The notes: generated by a model not told the origin, from the sequence alone. A stretch of DNA of 64,000 bases from Epithemia pelagica (GCA_946965045.2 OX337241.1:1302001-1366000); one strand, 5' to 3'. Numbered from the stretch's first letter, positions 8,624 to 19,327 are shown. Numbers and translations: made by a program.

Positions 8624-10177
8624 ATGTCTTCATCCACTGCCCCTGAAAATCCCAAGGAAGATTTCAAGGCTGCCGTTAAACGCTGTGGATACAATGATGC
8701 CACCGTTACCTACATCATTGAGCAGGGTTTTGATGATGCTCAATCGTTCATGACTGTTGCGGTCCATCAAGTGCCGTCGATGTTGAAGATGATGGCAAAG
8801 ACCCCTCCAGAGAACGGGGCCTTTCCCTTCAGTGCTAACCTGCAGCTCCACGGCTTCCGAATGTGGCTCGAATACCGTTCGTCTCGTGGTCAGGCTCTTA
8901 AAGTCTCACTTTTCTCTGATCCGCCCCTGATCAAGAAATGGACCAAACGTACCCAGGAACTGTTTGCACTCAACAAGGAAGTTGCCTCCGATGAACTGAC
9001 CCCACCGAAAGAGTTGACTTCGTTTACTCAGTGGGAGGTGTTTAACGATGCCTTGCTCACGTTCCTCGCACAGCATCGCAATCCCACAACGGGTGTCCCT
9101 CTGACATACGTCCTTCGTGAAACTTAGCCTGTCGGTTCTGAAGCAAGGAATGCTGCCTACGATACTATCGATGACGATTTGATTGCTACTACTATCCTGC
9201 AAGGTGATCAGTATGCCCTTGACAATCAACGCGTCTTCACACTGATGAAACCTTTTCTTGTTGGCGGACCTGGCCTGACGTTCATCAAGCCACACCAAAA
9301 GAAGAAGGACGGCCGTGAGGCGTATCTTGCGTTGACTCGCCAAGCTACTGGAACAGCAGCTGTCACCATCCGCAAGAAAGAAGCATACGCTGCTATTGCC
9401 GACGCGAAGTTTACAGGCCGCGGTCGTTTCTCGTATCAACAATATGTTCACCGCCATCAGAAAGCTCATAATACGTTGGCTGAACTTGATGAACCCGTTG
9501 CCGAAACCAAAAAGGTAACCGATCGCCTCAAAGGTATATCGGATCCCTCTTTGGCGGCGGGAAAGACGGTCGTCAACGGTGACGCAGCAAAGCTTTCTGA
9601 TTTTGAAGCATGCCAGCAGTATTTTGGCACGTTGATTGCTGCATCCCGTACCAACAAGACCAATGACGAGAATCGAAAGATTGCTGGTGTGGGTACGACT
9701 AAGACTAGTGGAAAGAAGAATGGTCGTAACAAGCAGAATAAAAAGAAGACACGTCATTACAGTTTGGATGAATGGCGCAAGCTCTCTGATGAAGAGAAGG
9801 CCGAAATCCTCCGTGCCCGTAAAGAACAGAAAGACAAAGAACAGAACGACGCTAATGGAAAGCGCAAGGCCGGAGCCGTGCGAACTGAAGATGAAAATGG
9901 CTCTCGCAAGTTGAGTAAAACTGAAACTCCAAAGTCTGATGACATGAAATTGGAGACCACTGACCTGGATGGCGACAACGCGCCGAACCATTCCGAGCCT
10001 GATCCTCCTGTTGCTGATGAACTGACTGTTCCCAAAACCTCAGCCGGAAACAGTTTCGGACGCTTTGCCCATAGTAAAAAAGGATCTACAAAGCCGCACA
10101 ACCCTGATGAAACCAAGGAGCCTACAACTGCCGTTGCGAAAGCTGCCCTTGCTGATAAGGCCACAAAGCAGACCTGA
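8624..10177 (+). pseudogene. gag: Copia gag, interrupted by in-frame TAG
   Basis: The frame starts at ATG 8624, meets a TAG at 9125-9127 and continues in the same frame to TGA at 10175-10177. Uninterrupted it would be about 517 residues. The first part looks like a Copia/UBN2-type capsid region (helical, WLEYRSSRGQALK, QWEVFNDALLTFLAQ). The C-terminal third is Lys/Glu-rich and highly charged. No CCHC zinc knuckle is visible. Because the LTRs are identical, the TAG is either a very recent lesion, a defect inherited by a trans-mobilised copy, or a readthrough site. The downstream TGA is the only barrier between gag and pol. Confidence 0.8.
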
Positions 10178-13100
10178 GGCTGTGTGCCCAGTGATGAAAT
10201 TGATAAAACGAATCTTATCCGTCCACATTTCTCACTTGTAGGCACCCCTACCTTCAGCTTAGCCTTTGCACACCGTTTATGTGCTGCCGTATCACAGTCC
10301 CATACTACTGATCCGATTGATCTGACATGTGAAATGGACTCGCATGCTGACACTTGTTGTGTTGGTCGCAACTTTGTGAAATTCAGGGAACCTGACCGTT
10401 ACATCACTGTTTCCCCATTCTCAGAGGAATATAAACCCCTCGAGCGTATCCCCGTCACCACGACCGCCACTGTCTGGACTGATGCCCACAACAATAGTTA
10501 TCTATTGCTGTTTCACGAGTCGTTATTCTTCGGGGACCGATTGTCCCAATCATTGATTTGTCCCAATCAGCTGCGTTCAAACGGCCTCATTGTCCATGAT
10601 GTGCCGCGTCAGTTTGACCCTTACAGCACACACAGCATTCGTATTCCCGATGCTGACCTGACCATTCCTCTAGAAATGTCCGGTGTTATCTCTGGCTTTG
10701 CGACCACGAAGCCAACCCCGGAGGAGCTCGAGTCGCTCCCACGGATAGTCATGACTGCTGATTCGGTGTGGCACCCTCATTCGTCCACCTTTGCTGCCGC
10801 GGAGGAGAAAGCCAATGCATCCAGTGCATCTGCTGTCCGCCAAGTTGATCCGAATTCGATTGCCGCATCCTGTGTCCCGCGATTGGTTGCTGCCGTCCGA
10901 TCATACAACGAAACCTATGGCTATTGCATGGAACTTGAGAATGACGAGGATGAACTATGCAACCGCTTAGTTGCTGCCGTTCGAGTGTCCCATCCACCGA
11001 GTGCCGAGGACACTGTGGACATTGAGGACCTTGATCCCGACGAATACTTTCTCAAAGCCGTTAAGTCTGCTTTGTCACGACCAACGAAAGCCGTAAAAGT
11101 CTTGCCATCTTCTTCTAAGACTGTACTTGATCCCCAGACCGTGTCTTCTCGATGGAATGTCGGCCTTACTAAGGCCAAGAAGACTTTACAAGTGACAACG
11201 CAGGCTGGGGTCCGAAATGTCCTTGTCCCATCCGAACGCAAGGTCCGAAAGAAAGCTCCATGGCTAAAATTCCCGAATGTCAAGGGACGATGGTTTTGCG
11301 ACGAGATGTTCTCCAAGTGCCCATCGCTTGATCTTCACACGGGTGCTTCCGTATTTACTGATGGAAAGGGCTATGATTTTGTCTATCCCTGGAAATCAAA
11401 GAAGCAACACCCTGAAGGTCTGATGTCCCTTATCCAGAATGTCGGAATTCCTCAGACGTTAATTTCTGATGGTGCGCAAGAGCTATTTCATGGACGTTCT
11501 CGTGAGATCTGTAATGAGTACCGTATCAAACAAGAAGTGACCGTCCCATACAGTCAATGGCAGAATGCCGCCGAAGTGAGCATCCGTGAGTTGAAGAAAG
11601 GTGTTATTAGGAAGTTACGTCAAACTGGTGCACCACGACGCACATGGTCCTATGCGCTGAAGTGGGTTGCCTCTGTCCGCCAGTTAACTGCCTCTGATAT
11701 CCCTGAACTTAGTGGACGAACGCCATTTGAACACGTTCTTGGATCGACACCCGACATCTCTCCCATGGCTTTGTTTGATTTCTATCAACCTGTATACTAT
11801 TATACGCCGTCGCATGACTTCCCTCATGAGCGTAAATGTATTGGGCGCTGGCTTGGTCTTGCCGATGACTGTATTGATGACATGGCCTTCAACGTCTTGA
11901 CAGAGAAAGGTCGAGTTATTGTCCGAAAAGATGTGTGGGCAATCCCTGACGACGATATGAAAAATCCCACAATCCGTCAACAACTGGAAGTCTATGATGG
12001 TCTTATCAAGACTCTCCTCGTGGATACATCGCCGTCTTCCGATGAAGATGCCGCCAGCGTTTCCCCTGATCCACCCGATGATTTCTTTGGAGAAGACGGA
12101 AGCGAATCTCTCTTTCCTGCTGCTCTTGACTCCGATACACCTCTCCCTGATGCTGACGACTACACTCCGGAGGAGTTAGACGAATATCTCACAGCCGAAG
12201 TCATGCTGCCGCATGGCGGGGACCAGGCCAGAGCCAAGATCATAGGCCGCTCCAAAGATGAACATGGCCGACCAATTGGCAAACGTGATCCAAATCCAAT
12301 CTTAGACACACGTTTCTATGACGTGCTGTATCCCGATGGATCGACCGAATCTCTTGCTGCCAATCTCATTGCCGAGAACCTTTACTCTCAAGTCGACACT
12401 GAGGGCAACTCCTATGCCATTGTAAAGGATATCATTGGACATCGCAAAACCAAGGACGCTGTCCTCCGAACGGATCCGGACTGGTTGAATGGCCGTAAAC
12501 GCCATACAACCGTTGGTTGGGAACATGAGTGTGAACTCTCCGATGGTTCTACTGTTTGGATCCCTCTCAAAGATCTCAAAAACGATTCGCCTGTACAACT
12601 AGCCGAATATGCCGTTGTGGCGGGGCTTGCCAAAGAACCGGCCTATGCCTGGTGGGTTCCACATACGTTACGCAAACGTGGTGTAATTCTTGCGAAAGTA
12701 AAATCTCGCTATTGGAAACGTACCCACAAATATGGTATTGAACTGCCCAAAACCGTTCAAGAAGCTCTTGAGATTGATCGTCGAACGGGGACTGATTTCT
12801 GGCGGAAAGCCATCGAAAAGGAGATGAAAAATGTTCGCATTGCCTTTGAATTCCGTGATGATGACAAAGTACCAATTGGATACAAACATATCCCATGTCA
12901 TATGGTCTTTGATATCAAGTCTGATCTTCGCCGTAAAGCCCGACTGGTTGCCGGCGGGCATAAGACTGATCCACCGAAGGAATCCACATACTCCAGTGTT
13001 GTATCCCGTGATAGCGTACGAATTGCATTCACTATCGCTGCCCTTAATGGCCTGGACGTGTTGGCCGGGGACGTACAAAATGCATACCTCAATGCACCAA

Positions 13101-14434
13101 CAAAAGAGCGAACTTATATTACGGCGGGACTAGAATTTGGTCCCGAAAACGTTGGCCGACCTGCACTGATTGTTCGTGCTCTGTATGGTTTGAAGAGTTC
13201 TGCTGCTCGTTGGCGTGATCACATTGCCGCAACACTTCGTGAAATGAAGTTCAACAGTTGCTTGGCTGACCCTGATGTCTGGCTTCGACCTCAAGTCCGA
13301 CCATCTGATGGGTTCCAATACTATGAGTATGTACTTGTCTACATAGACGACATACTCTGTGTCAGTCATGATCCGCGATCGATCATGAATGATCTGGAAA
13401 AACGGTATACAATCAAACCCGAGAGTATTAAAGACCCAGACGAATACTTGGGATCTGAGATTCGACACTATACCATACCAGATACTGACGATCCTGAGAA
13501 CAAACCCCGATGGGCCATGTCCTCCGACAAATATGTTAAACGTGCCATATCTGAAATTGAGACCGAACTGTCTAAAGTCGGCCAAAAGCTACAGACACGA
13601 GTCTCAACTCCACTTGCCACTGGGTATCGTCCTGAGGTCGACTCATCTCCTGAACTGGACCCCCGACGTGCAAATTACTATCAGGGACTAATTGGTATCC
13701 TTCGTTGGGTTGTGGAACTTGGTCGTATCAATATCATTGTTGCCGTATCACAACTGTCCCGATATCTAGCCATGCCACGTGAAGGACACCTCGAACAAGC
13801 CTTGCACATTTTTGCATACCTAAAAGCGCATGGACGTTCCACCCTTGTGTTCGACGACACAACTCCGACCTTCGACGAGGATCGTTTCTTCCAGGCAGAC
13901 TGGTCTGAATACTACCCTGATGCTAGTGACCCTTTGCCGCCCAATATGCCACCACCTCGTGGACGGGCTGTTACCACAACTTGTTTTGTTGATGCCAATC
14001 ACGCTGGTTGTCTTGCTACGCGTCGCTCACAAACTGGTATTCTTATGTTCTTACAACGAGCACCTATCTTGTGGTATTCCAAACGACAGAGTACTGTTGA
14101 GACATCAACATTTGGCTCCAAATTTGTCGCAATGAAGACTGCCATCGAACAGATAGAGGGTTTCCGTTACAAGTTGAGAATGATGGGCATTCCACTTGAT
14201 GGCGAAACCAATGTGTTCTGTGATAATGAATCTGTGTTCAAGAGTGCAACCATGCCTGAAGTCACTCTGAAGAAGAAACACAATGCGATTGCTTACCATC
14301 GCACACGTGAGGCACAAGCCGCCAACATCGTGCGTATCGCCTGGGAAGAAGGTGAAACCAATCTTGCGGACCTGCTGACAAAATCGTTACCAGGACCCCG
14401 ATTGCGTTTTCTAGCACAACGTGTTTTGTGGTGA
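10178..14434 (+). CDS. pol: Copia pol polyprotein: protease, integrase, RT, RNase H
   Basis: The open frame directly follows the gag TGA, without a frame change, and encodes about 1418 residues. The protease has MDSHADTCCVG in place of the usual D-S/T-G triad, a variant associated with diatom Copia elements. Integrase shows LDLHTGASVFTDG, then ISDGAQE and QNAAEVSIRELK, supplying D, D and E. Reverse transcriptase has ARLVAGGHKT, DVQNAYLNAP and the catalytic YIDD (near 13340). RNase H has CFVDANHAG, then ETSTFGSKFVAMK where related elements have Glu in place of that Lys, then CDNES. The Lys may disable RNase H. There is no initiator ATG near the frame start, so expression must be by readthrough of the TGA from gag, or the frame is silent. 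Confidence 0.9.
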   Translation, partial: GCVPSDEIDKTNLIRPHFSLVGTPTFSLAFAHRLCAAVSQSHTTDPIDLTCEMDSHADTCCVGRNFVKFREPDRYITVSPFSEEYKPLERIPVTTTATVWTDAHNNSYLLLFHESLFFGDRLSQSLICPNQLRSNGLIVHDVPRQFDPYSTHSIRIPDADLTIPLEMSGVISGFATTKPTPEELESLPRIVMTADSVWHPHSSTFAAAEEKANASSASAVRQVDPNSIAASCVPRLVAAVRSYNETYGYCMELENDEDELCNRLVAAVRVSHPPSAEDTVDIEDLDPDEYFLKAVKSALSRPTKAVKVLPSSSKTVLDPQTVSSRWNVGLTKAKKTLQVTTQAGVRNVLVPSERKVRKKAPWLKFPNVKGRWFCDEMFSKCPSLDLHTGASVFTDGKGYDFVYPWKSKKQHPEGLMSLIQNVGIPQTLISDGAQELFHGRSREICNEYRIKQEVTVPYSQWQNAAEVSIRELKKGVIRKLRQTGAPRRTWSYALKWVASVRQLTASDIPELSGRTPFEHVLGSTPDISPMALFDFYQPVYYYTPSHDFPHERKCIGRWLGLADDCIDDMAFNVLTEKGRVIVRKDVWAIPDDDMKNPTIRQQLEVYDGLIKTLLVDTSPSSDEDAASVSPDPPDDFFGEDGSESLFPAALDSDTPLPDADDYTPEELDEYLTAEVMLPHGGDQARAKIIGRSKDEHGRPIGKRDPNPILDTRFYDVLYPDGSTESLAANLIAENLYSQVDTEGNSYAIVKDIIGHRKTKDAVLRTDPDWLNGRKRHTTVGWEHECELSDGSTVWIPLKDLKNDSPVQLAEYAVVAGLAKEPAYAWWVPHTLRKRGVILAKVKSRYWKRTHKYGIELPKTVQEALEIDRRTGTDFWRKAIEKEMKNVRIAFEFRDDDKVPIGYKHIPCHMVFDIKSDLRRKARLVAGGHKTDPPKESTYSSVVSRDSVRIAFTIAALNGLDVLAGDVQNAYLNAPTKERTYITAGLEFGPENVGRPALIVRALYGLKSSAARWRDHIAATLREMKFNSCLADPDVWLRPQVRPSDGFQYYEYVLVYIDDILCVSHDPRSIMNDLEKRYTIKPESIKDPDEYLGSEIRHYTIPDTDDPENKPRWAMSSDKYVKRAISEIETELSKVGQKLQTRVSTPLATGYRPEVDSSPELDPRRANYYQGLIGILRWVVELGRINIIVAVSQLSRYLAMPREGHLEQALHIFAYLKAHGRSTLVFDDTTPTFDEDRFFQADWSEYYPDASDPLPPNMPPPRGRAVTTTCFVDANHAGCLATRRSQTGILMFLQRAPILWYSKRQSTVETSTFGSKFVAMKTAIEQIEGFRYKLRMMGIPLDGETNVFCDNESVFKSATMPEVTLKKKHNAIAYHRTREAQAANIVRIAWEEGETNLADLLTKSLPGPRLRFLAQRVLW

Positions 14435-14589
14435 TTGCATGATCGAATTCATTGTCCTCACACCCCCTCTTTTATTGTCCGAATAGACACCCCTCTTAAT
14501 TGAGAAAAAATAGTCCTGATGGACCGGCCTCTGCTGAAACAAGTCGTGGGCGACCTAGTCAAAATGCTTCCGATCTAGCTCGCGGGGAC

Positions 14590-14763
14590 TGAATAAATCC
14601 CGCCAACAGGTCGCATATTGGCGGATACATGGTCGCATATTGGCGAATATGCATCGCCTACATATGCTGCTACGCATCTAGTTTTCTAGTCATAATTTTG
14701 GTCTAGCCACTTGTTGCACGCCGTATACACCGTGTTGTAGCGTGTAGTGGCAAAATTTATACA
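14590..14763 (+). repeat. 3' LTR of Copia element
   Basis: Identical by eye over 174 bp to the 5' LTR, with TG and CA ends, followed by the AGAC target duplication. A short purine-rich GCGGGGAC precedes it and may serve as the plus-strand primer tract. Confidence 0.95.
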
Positions 14764-15151
14764 AGACATGGACGGAAACACGACGTGGGTGAAAGGTTAG
14801 GTGGACTACCCGGTAGAAATACTGTCCCATATCCCATACCCCATCTAGGTAGAGGAGTAGGATTAGAAGATGGTAAGTAGCTTATCCACCAATGTTATGA
14901 GTGGACCTCTTGAGTCTAGGGCCTCTCAAAGTCGTCCATCTGGATCGTTTCCGAAATGAAAAAATACTATATATGTTCACCCTATGAAGCAAGATCTATG
15001 GTTCACTCCCACCGAGAAACATCGAGATTGGCAACAAGTACGATGTTCTTATCGGTTCATTGTAACGACCATTTTTCGCTTCAGGAGCTTCCCTCATATC
15101 TTCTGCGATTCTATACATGGTTCAAGCACAAGTGATCAATACCCCGACTAC
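14764..15151. other. Intergenic between Copia element and acidic-protein gene
   Basis: About 390 bases including a short repetitive CCCATATCCCATACCCCATC tract near 14827. No gene-like frame or RNA gene was seen. It represents the original flank of the Copia insertion and the 3' flank of the minus-strand gene. Confidence 0.4.
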
Positions 15152-18100
15152 CTAGCCTGAAGTCGACGGGACCCATATTCCCCGAATGGCGTCCCAGTCC
15201 ATGCCCTTTCGCGTTCGTCCCGCGGGTCGTTGAAAGAGTCCATCTTTCGTTCGTTTGGGAACCGACACAGGGGCGACCGTTCCATCCGAGGCTATTCGTT
15301 GACGAACTCGAGCGGCCGAATACTTGGATTCATTTGGATCTATTGATGCTGGTGCCGAAGTAATAGATCTTCGTGTTTGGGGAACATAGCTACCAAATGT
15401 CGTAGCAGGTCGCGCTACTTCCTGTGGGACGTTTTGAGTCGAGCTCTGACGAAGAGGAGGCAGTGGCAAGGAATGATAGTTGTTCATATTCAGTTCAATC
15501 TTCGTACGCATGTGATGATGCGGTAAGTCGAACTCAGCTTTTGTTTTCATCATCTTTTTCCACGTTCGTTGGCGCTCATCTTCGCTGGCTCGAAGTTGGA
15601 GCGTCAAGTTGTTAATCTCCTGACGCACTTGATCCTCGATTCGTTTTTTGTGAGACAGTCCAGCGTCGGGCTTTGGTGGTGGGTGGAGCTCTTCTCGGAA
15701 ATGGTCGTTCCTCTTTGTCCCATGGCTGATATGGGTAATAGCATCGACCATGCCTCCAACATACTGCGCCACAATTTGCCTCATAGGATCAGGCTGTCTC
15801 ATGTACATATGCGTCAAAGCGGTTCCTTCGGGAAAGTGATGGTTGTTGTGTCTTTGTGGCATTAGATGGTCCAGCTTGTGCTTTTCAAATTCCCGTCGGC
15901 GCATCGTCCAGTTGTTACGCGCCATGGCAAGATTGACTTGGTAGTCACTATTTACTTGGTTCACATAGTTTCGATTCTCCATTACCATGTCTTGCAGCTG
16001 CGCTTGTAAGTTCTGACGCCGCTCAAACAAAGCATTGGAAGTTCGAAGGGCTTGAAAGATTTCAAAAAAGATTTCGTCAGACAAACAAAGAGTCAAGTAT
16101 TCAAATTGGCAGAGTCCCAGGAAGATACACGTACCGTTGTTGTAATCAAGAGTGACCTCTTCCAAGCGACGACGTGCATGGTCACGTATTGAGGTACTCA
16201 TCAATTCCGCGTGTATGAGCTTTATTCTTTTCATATCCTGTTCGTAAAAAGATGGAGTAGGCATCAGCAGAATTGGACGTTTCATTTTCTTGACAGGATC
16301 ATCACAGTCGTCCTCATCATCATCGTCTTCCTCTTTTTTCTCGGCTTCATCAGAATTTTTTGCATCGTCGTCGTCTTTTTTCTCGGCTTCACCAGATGCT
16401 AAAGCATCATCATCTTCTTTTTTCTCAGCTTCACCAGAATTTGCCACTCCATCAGCATCTTCGTCTCCCGCTTCCTCGTGGTTGTCCTCCTCTCGAGTTT
16501 CGGTGTCCTCTTTCTCCATGCCGTCTTCGTTTTCCTCCTCGCCATCAGTCTCATCGTCTTTGTTTCCAACGTCCGGTTCGTCGCCACCCTCGTCAACATC
16601 TCCAACACTGTCGCTGGTATGGGGTTTCGTTGCCTCGGAATTTTCGATCTCCATTTCCTTTTTCACCGGTTCTTCCTTGTCATCGCCTTTTGCCGCTGTT
16701 TCTTTGTCTTCTGCTTCTTTTTCCTTTGTTTCTTCTTCCGCCGTGTCTTTACCACCACCATCTGCTGTGTCAGCATCAATATCTTTTGTTTCTTCTACCG
16801 CCGGTTCATCGCCTTTTCCAGTTTCCTCTACATTTTTACCTTCCGTTTCTTTCACCAGCGGTGCACTCCCTTCTTTCTCGTTCTTCTCAGCCTGTCCATC
16901 GACTGCATCGTCTTCGGTCGCGCTACTCTTCTTCGTGGACGACTCAATCTGTTGATCGCCCCCTTCAACTACTTCTTCGCTTGGCTTGTCGGTATTTGCT
17001 TCTTTAGTACCCTGTTTACCATCATTTTGCTCAATTTGCGCGTTTTCGGCTTTGGAAGATTCCACTGCTTCGTTGGTGTCGTCGGATTTCTGTTTGTCGC
17101 CGATTCCTCCGTCCAGTGCATTTTCCATTTCTCCAGTCTCATCCGAATGGGCTTTTGTTGTCGATGCTTCCAAAGCATCTTCGTCTTTGTTGTCGTCCTT
17201 TCCACCAGCCACAGCCTGGGCATCGTTATCCTTATCAGCCTCCCCTCCTGGTCCCTCGTCGTTTTCCTTCTTCGCTGTGTCTGGCTCGGTCTTTACTTCG
17301 TCCACATCCATCTTGTCCACAAACTCCTCGCCGTCTCCAGACTTGTCAACCTTTTCCACAGACGGTACCTCGTCCACATCAATATCATCGCTTTTCACAC
17401 TTTGGGGTTTCTTATCATCTTCAACGACCATTTCTGTTGAGGACGGCTCCTTCACAGTATTTTCGGCATTTGGTGCCTCGTCGGTGTTGTCCTCCGTCAC
17501 TGATTCTCTTCGGAGAGTCTTACCAGCTTTACTATTTGGGGAAACTGTCAAAATAGGTTTATCACCCTCAACGCCATTGCCACCGTTTTGGTCCATGGAT
17601 TTGAGCATTTTCCCACCGACCTTGACTGGTGTCTGTGTGTTAGGGTCCCCGTCTTGTTCAGTTTGTCGTTGTTGGTCTTTCTTCTCTTGTTCTTGTTGAC
17701 GAACCAGCGCCAGACGCTTTTTGTAATGGAACACAAAGGGTTCCGCAAAGAGCCGTGGTTGATCCGGGATTTTGGACAAGAGCGCCGTCTTCCAGCGCGT
17801 GAATTCGGAGGCCCGCTCGGAGGCCGTTTGGATGGATCGAGGACCTACCGTAGCACCGATTCCAATGGATCCCAACGGAATCCGTTCGTAATCTTCTTTA
17901 TTCTGGTCGTCATCCTGGTTGCTGTTCTCGGCGTCGGCCTTGGACGCACTTGGTGGTAATGCCGAGGTATAGAGAGGCGGGCGATCGTCCAGGTGTGAGG
18001 GTTCTCCGTTTTTTGGTTGGGAAGACATGATGGGTTCTTGTTTCTCGTAGGCATCCTTGTACTCTAAAAATGATTGATATTCCAGACGGGGAAGAGACGA

Positions 18101-19327
18101 GACGACAAGCTGGTATCGTTTTTGTTGTTCTTCGGCATCTTGTTCTTTCTTTGACGCCTCTTTGGTTTCCTCTGCAGTGTCCTGTTCTTTTGCTCCAGGT
18201 GCCGAATCTTTCATCTCTTTGTCTTCCTCTTGTTTCGTTTGAGCTGAGGATTCGACCTGCTCTTCTCTATCCGCATCTTTCTGAATATGTTCACTGGTCG
18301 TACTATCCGTGACAGCTGCTGCTTCGGTTGGTCCACTTGGTGTGGATACCGGTTCTTCCGCGACACCGGATGCCGTCTGGGTTGGCGCTACGGGGTGGTT
18401 GGAGGTCGCGGTGGTAGCAGTAGTGGCGGCAGGGGCAATCTCCGTCATGGCGTCCTTTTCCGTTTGGAGTAGGATCCGTTCTTGTTCGAGCCGCACCTGT
18501 TCCAAGGCATGGACAGCGTCCGGATCGACATGGAGGCGTAAATCTCCATAACTCGGCAGGGTGGGAACCTCTGGAAGTTTCATGGTATCCATGGCATGCG
18601 CCACACGCAAGAGTCGTCGAGCCAATCGATTGAGTAATCGACGACGCAACTTGAAGTGCAACAAATAACTGACAGCCACGTCATAAATGGGAATCACGGG
18701 AGGAGTTCCATCGGAACCACACGCCGCCGCCGCAGAGGAACCCTCCTGGATGGTGCTATCCTGCTGGTATTGTTGTTGTCGTTCCACAAGCAGCTCTTCG
18801 ACACGACGAATCGATCCTTCCTGTGTTCCGACCAAACAATCCACAACCATTGTTGGATCTGATTGAGGAGGAGGAGGAGGTCCCAAAGAAGAAACATTGG
18901 TCGATGACGACGCGGCCGCCAGTGATTCCAATACGACCGGTGGACGCGACTGTGGAGCTTCTGCATTGGACGGAGTGCTCAACGTCGAGAGAGGTTCCAG
19001 GGTCAACGCTTCGGTTGCGGCGCCGTCTTTTGGTTCCACCGGTACGCTGGTCTCCGCTTCCTGATGTGGTTCATCCTCGGTCGTGGCGCGGGTCGTTGCG
19101 GTACCCAGCCGAATCCTTCCTCGTCCAAGCTCGAGTAAGACAATCGGATTTCGTGCTTCCAATTCGTTTCGTAAAGCATGCAATCTCGTATGGATCTCTT
19201 CCAGGGACGCCAATTCTTGATCATTGCGATTCAACGAACGCACCAAAAACAAGGTCAAGGCACTGTTGGTTTCGAGATCGCCGCCGCCACTCGAGGATGC
19301 AGCCGCAGTCGAACGGGATCGAGACAT
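15152..19327 (-). CDS. Large Asp/Glu/Lys-rich protein of unknown function
   Basis: The start is placed at ATG 19327 (1391 residues). The frame runs 71 codons further up but with composition unlike the rest. A Ser/Ala N-terminus leads to a short helical region (YLLHFKLRRRLLNRLARRLL, about residue 210). A very long acidic, repetitive middle follows (about residues 420-1060), including three tandem units of SGEAEKKEDDDA type near 16330-16440. A folded C-terminal part starts near residue 1065 (MPTPSFYEQDMKRIKLIHAE) and holds long helical, probably coiled-coil stretches around 1150-1300. A nuclear or chromatin-associated role could be guessed from the acidic body and basic clusters, but no domain is recognised. 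It is divergent from the reductase gene, with 218 bp between the starts. Confidence 0.75.
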   Translation of the reverse strand: MSRSRSTAAASSSGGGDLETNSALTLFLVRSLNRNDQELASLEEIHTRLHALRNELEARNPIVLLELGRGRIRLGTATTRATTEDEPHQEAETSVPVEPKDGAATEALTLEPLSTLSTPSNAEAPQSRPPVVLESLAAASSSTNVSSLGPPPPPQSDPTMVVDCLVGTQEGSIRRVEELLVERQQQYQQDSTIQEGSSAAAACGSDGTPPVIPIYDVAVSYLLHFKLRRRLLNRLARRLLRVAHAMDTMKLPEVPTLPSYGDLRLHVDPDAVHALEQVRLEQERILLQTEKDAMTEIAPAATTATTATSNHPVAPTQTASGVAEEPVSTPSGPTEAAAVTDSTTSEHIQKDADREEQVESSAQTKQEEDKEMKDSAPGAKEQDTAEETKEASKKEQDAEEQQKRYQLVVSSLPRLEYQSFLEYKDAYEKQEPIMSSQPKNGEPSHLDDRPPLYTSALPPSASKADAENSNQDDDQNKEDYERIPLGSIGIGATVGPRSIQTASERASEFTRWKTALLSKIPDQPRLFAEPFVFHYKKRLALVRQQEQEKKDQQRQTEQDGDPNTQTPVKVGGKMLKSMDQNGGNGVEGDKPILTVSPNSKAGKTLRRESVTEDNTDEAPNAENTVKEPSSTEMVVEDDKKPQSVKSDDIDVDEVPSVEKVDKSGDGEEFVDKMDVDEVKTEPDTAKKENDEGPGGEADKDNDAQAVAGGKDDNKDEDALEASTTKAHSDETGEMENALDGGIGDKQKSDDTNEAVESSKAENAQIEQNDGKQGTKEANTDKPSEEVVEGGDQQIESSTKKSSATEDDAVDGQAEKNEKEGSAPLVKETEGKNVEETGKGDEPAVEETKDIDADTADGGGKDTAEEETKEKEAEDKETAAKGDDKEEPVKKEMEIENSEATKPHTSDSVGDVDEGGDEPDVGNKDDETDGEEENEDGMEKEDTETREEDNHEEAGDEDADGVANSGEAEKKEDDDALASGEAEKKDDDDAKNSDEAEKKEEDDDDEDDCDDPVKKMKRPILLMPTPSFYEQDMKRIKLIHAELMSTSIRDHARRRLEEVTLDYNNGTCIFLGLCQFEYLTLCLSDEIFFEIFQALRTSNALFERRQNLQAQLQDMVMENRNYVNQVNSDYQVNLAMARNNWTMRRREFEKHKLDHLMPQRHNNHHFPEGTALTHMYMRQPDPMRQIVAQYVGGMVDAITHISHGTKRNDHFREELHPPPKPDAGLSHKKRIEDQVRQEINNLTLQLRASEDERQRTWKKMMKTKAEFDLPHHHMRTKIELNMNNYHSLPLPPLRQSSTQNVPQEVARPATTFGSYVPQTRRSITSAPASIDPNESKYSAARVRQRIASDGTVAPVSVPKRTKDGLFQRPAGRTRKGMDWDAIRGIWVPSTSG

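Larger units (their letters stand above)
7733..14763 (+). mobile_element. Complete Ty1/Copia LTR retrotransposon (diatom CoDi-like), 7.0 kb
   Basis: The element is bounded by two 174 bp direct LTRs with TG...CA ends that are identical by eye. It is flanked by AGAC on both sides (7729-7732 and 14764-14767), read as a 4 bp target duplication. The internal region holds a gag frame and a pol frame in the same reading frame. Domain order in pol is protease, integrase, reverse transcriptase, RNase H, which defines Copia. Identical LTRs indicate recent insertion, yet gag has an in-frame TAG and gag is separated from pol by one TGA. The insertion lies in the 5' flank of the glycosyltransferase gene. 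Its identification with the diatom CoDi lineage is inferred from the protease variant and overall pol sequence. Confidence 0.95.

Noticed and set aside
8906-9991. 361-codon minus-strand frame opposite Copia gag
   Set aside because: Hydrophobic composition arises from antisense reading of Lys/Glu codons; gag on the plus strand has family features.
16290-17699. Long plus-strand frames rich in Ser or Phe/Cys opposite the acidic protein gene
   Set aside because: They are antisense shadows of GAA/GAG/GAT-rich coding sequence; composition is fully explained by the minus-strand gene.
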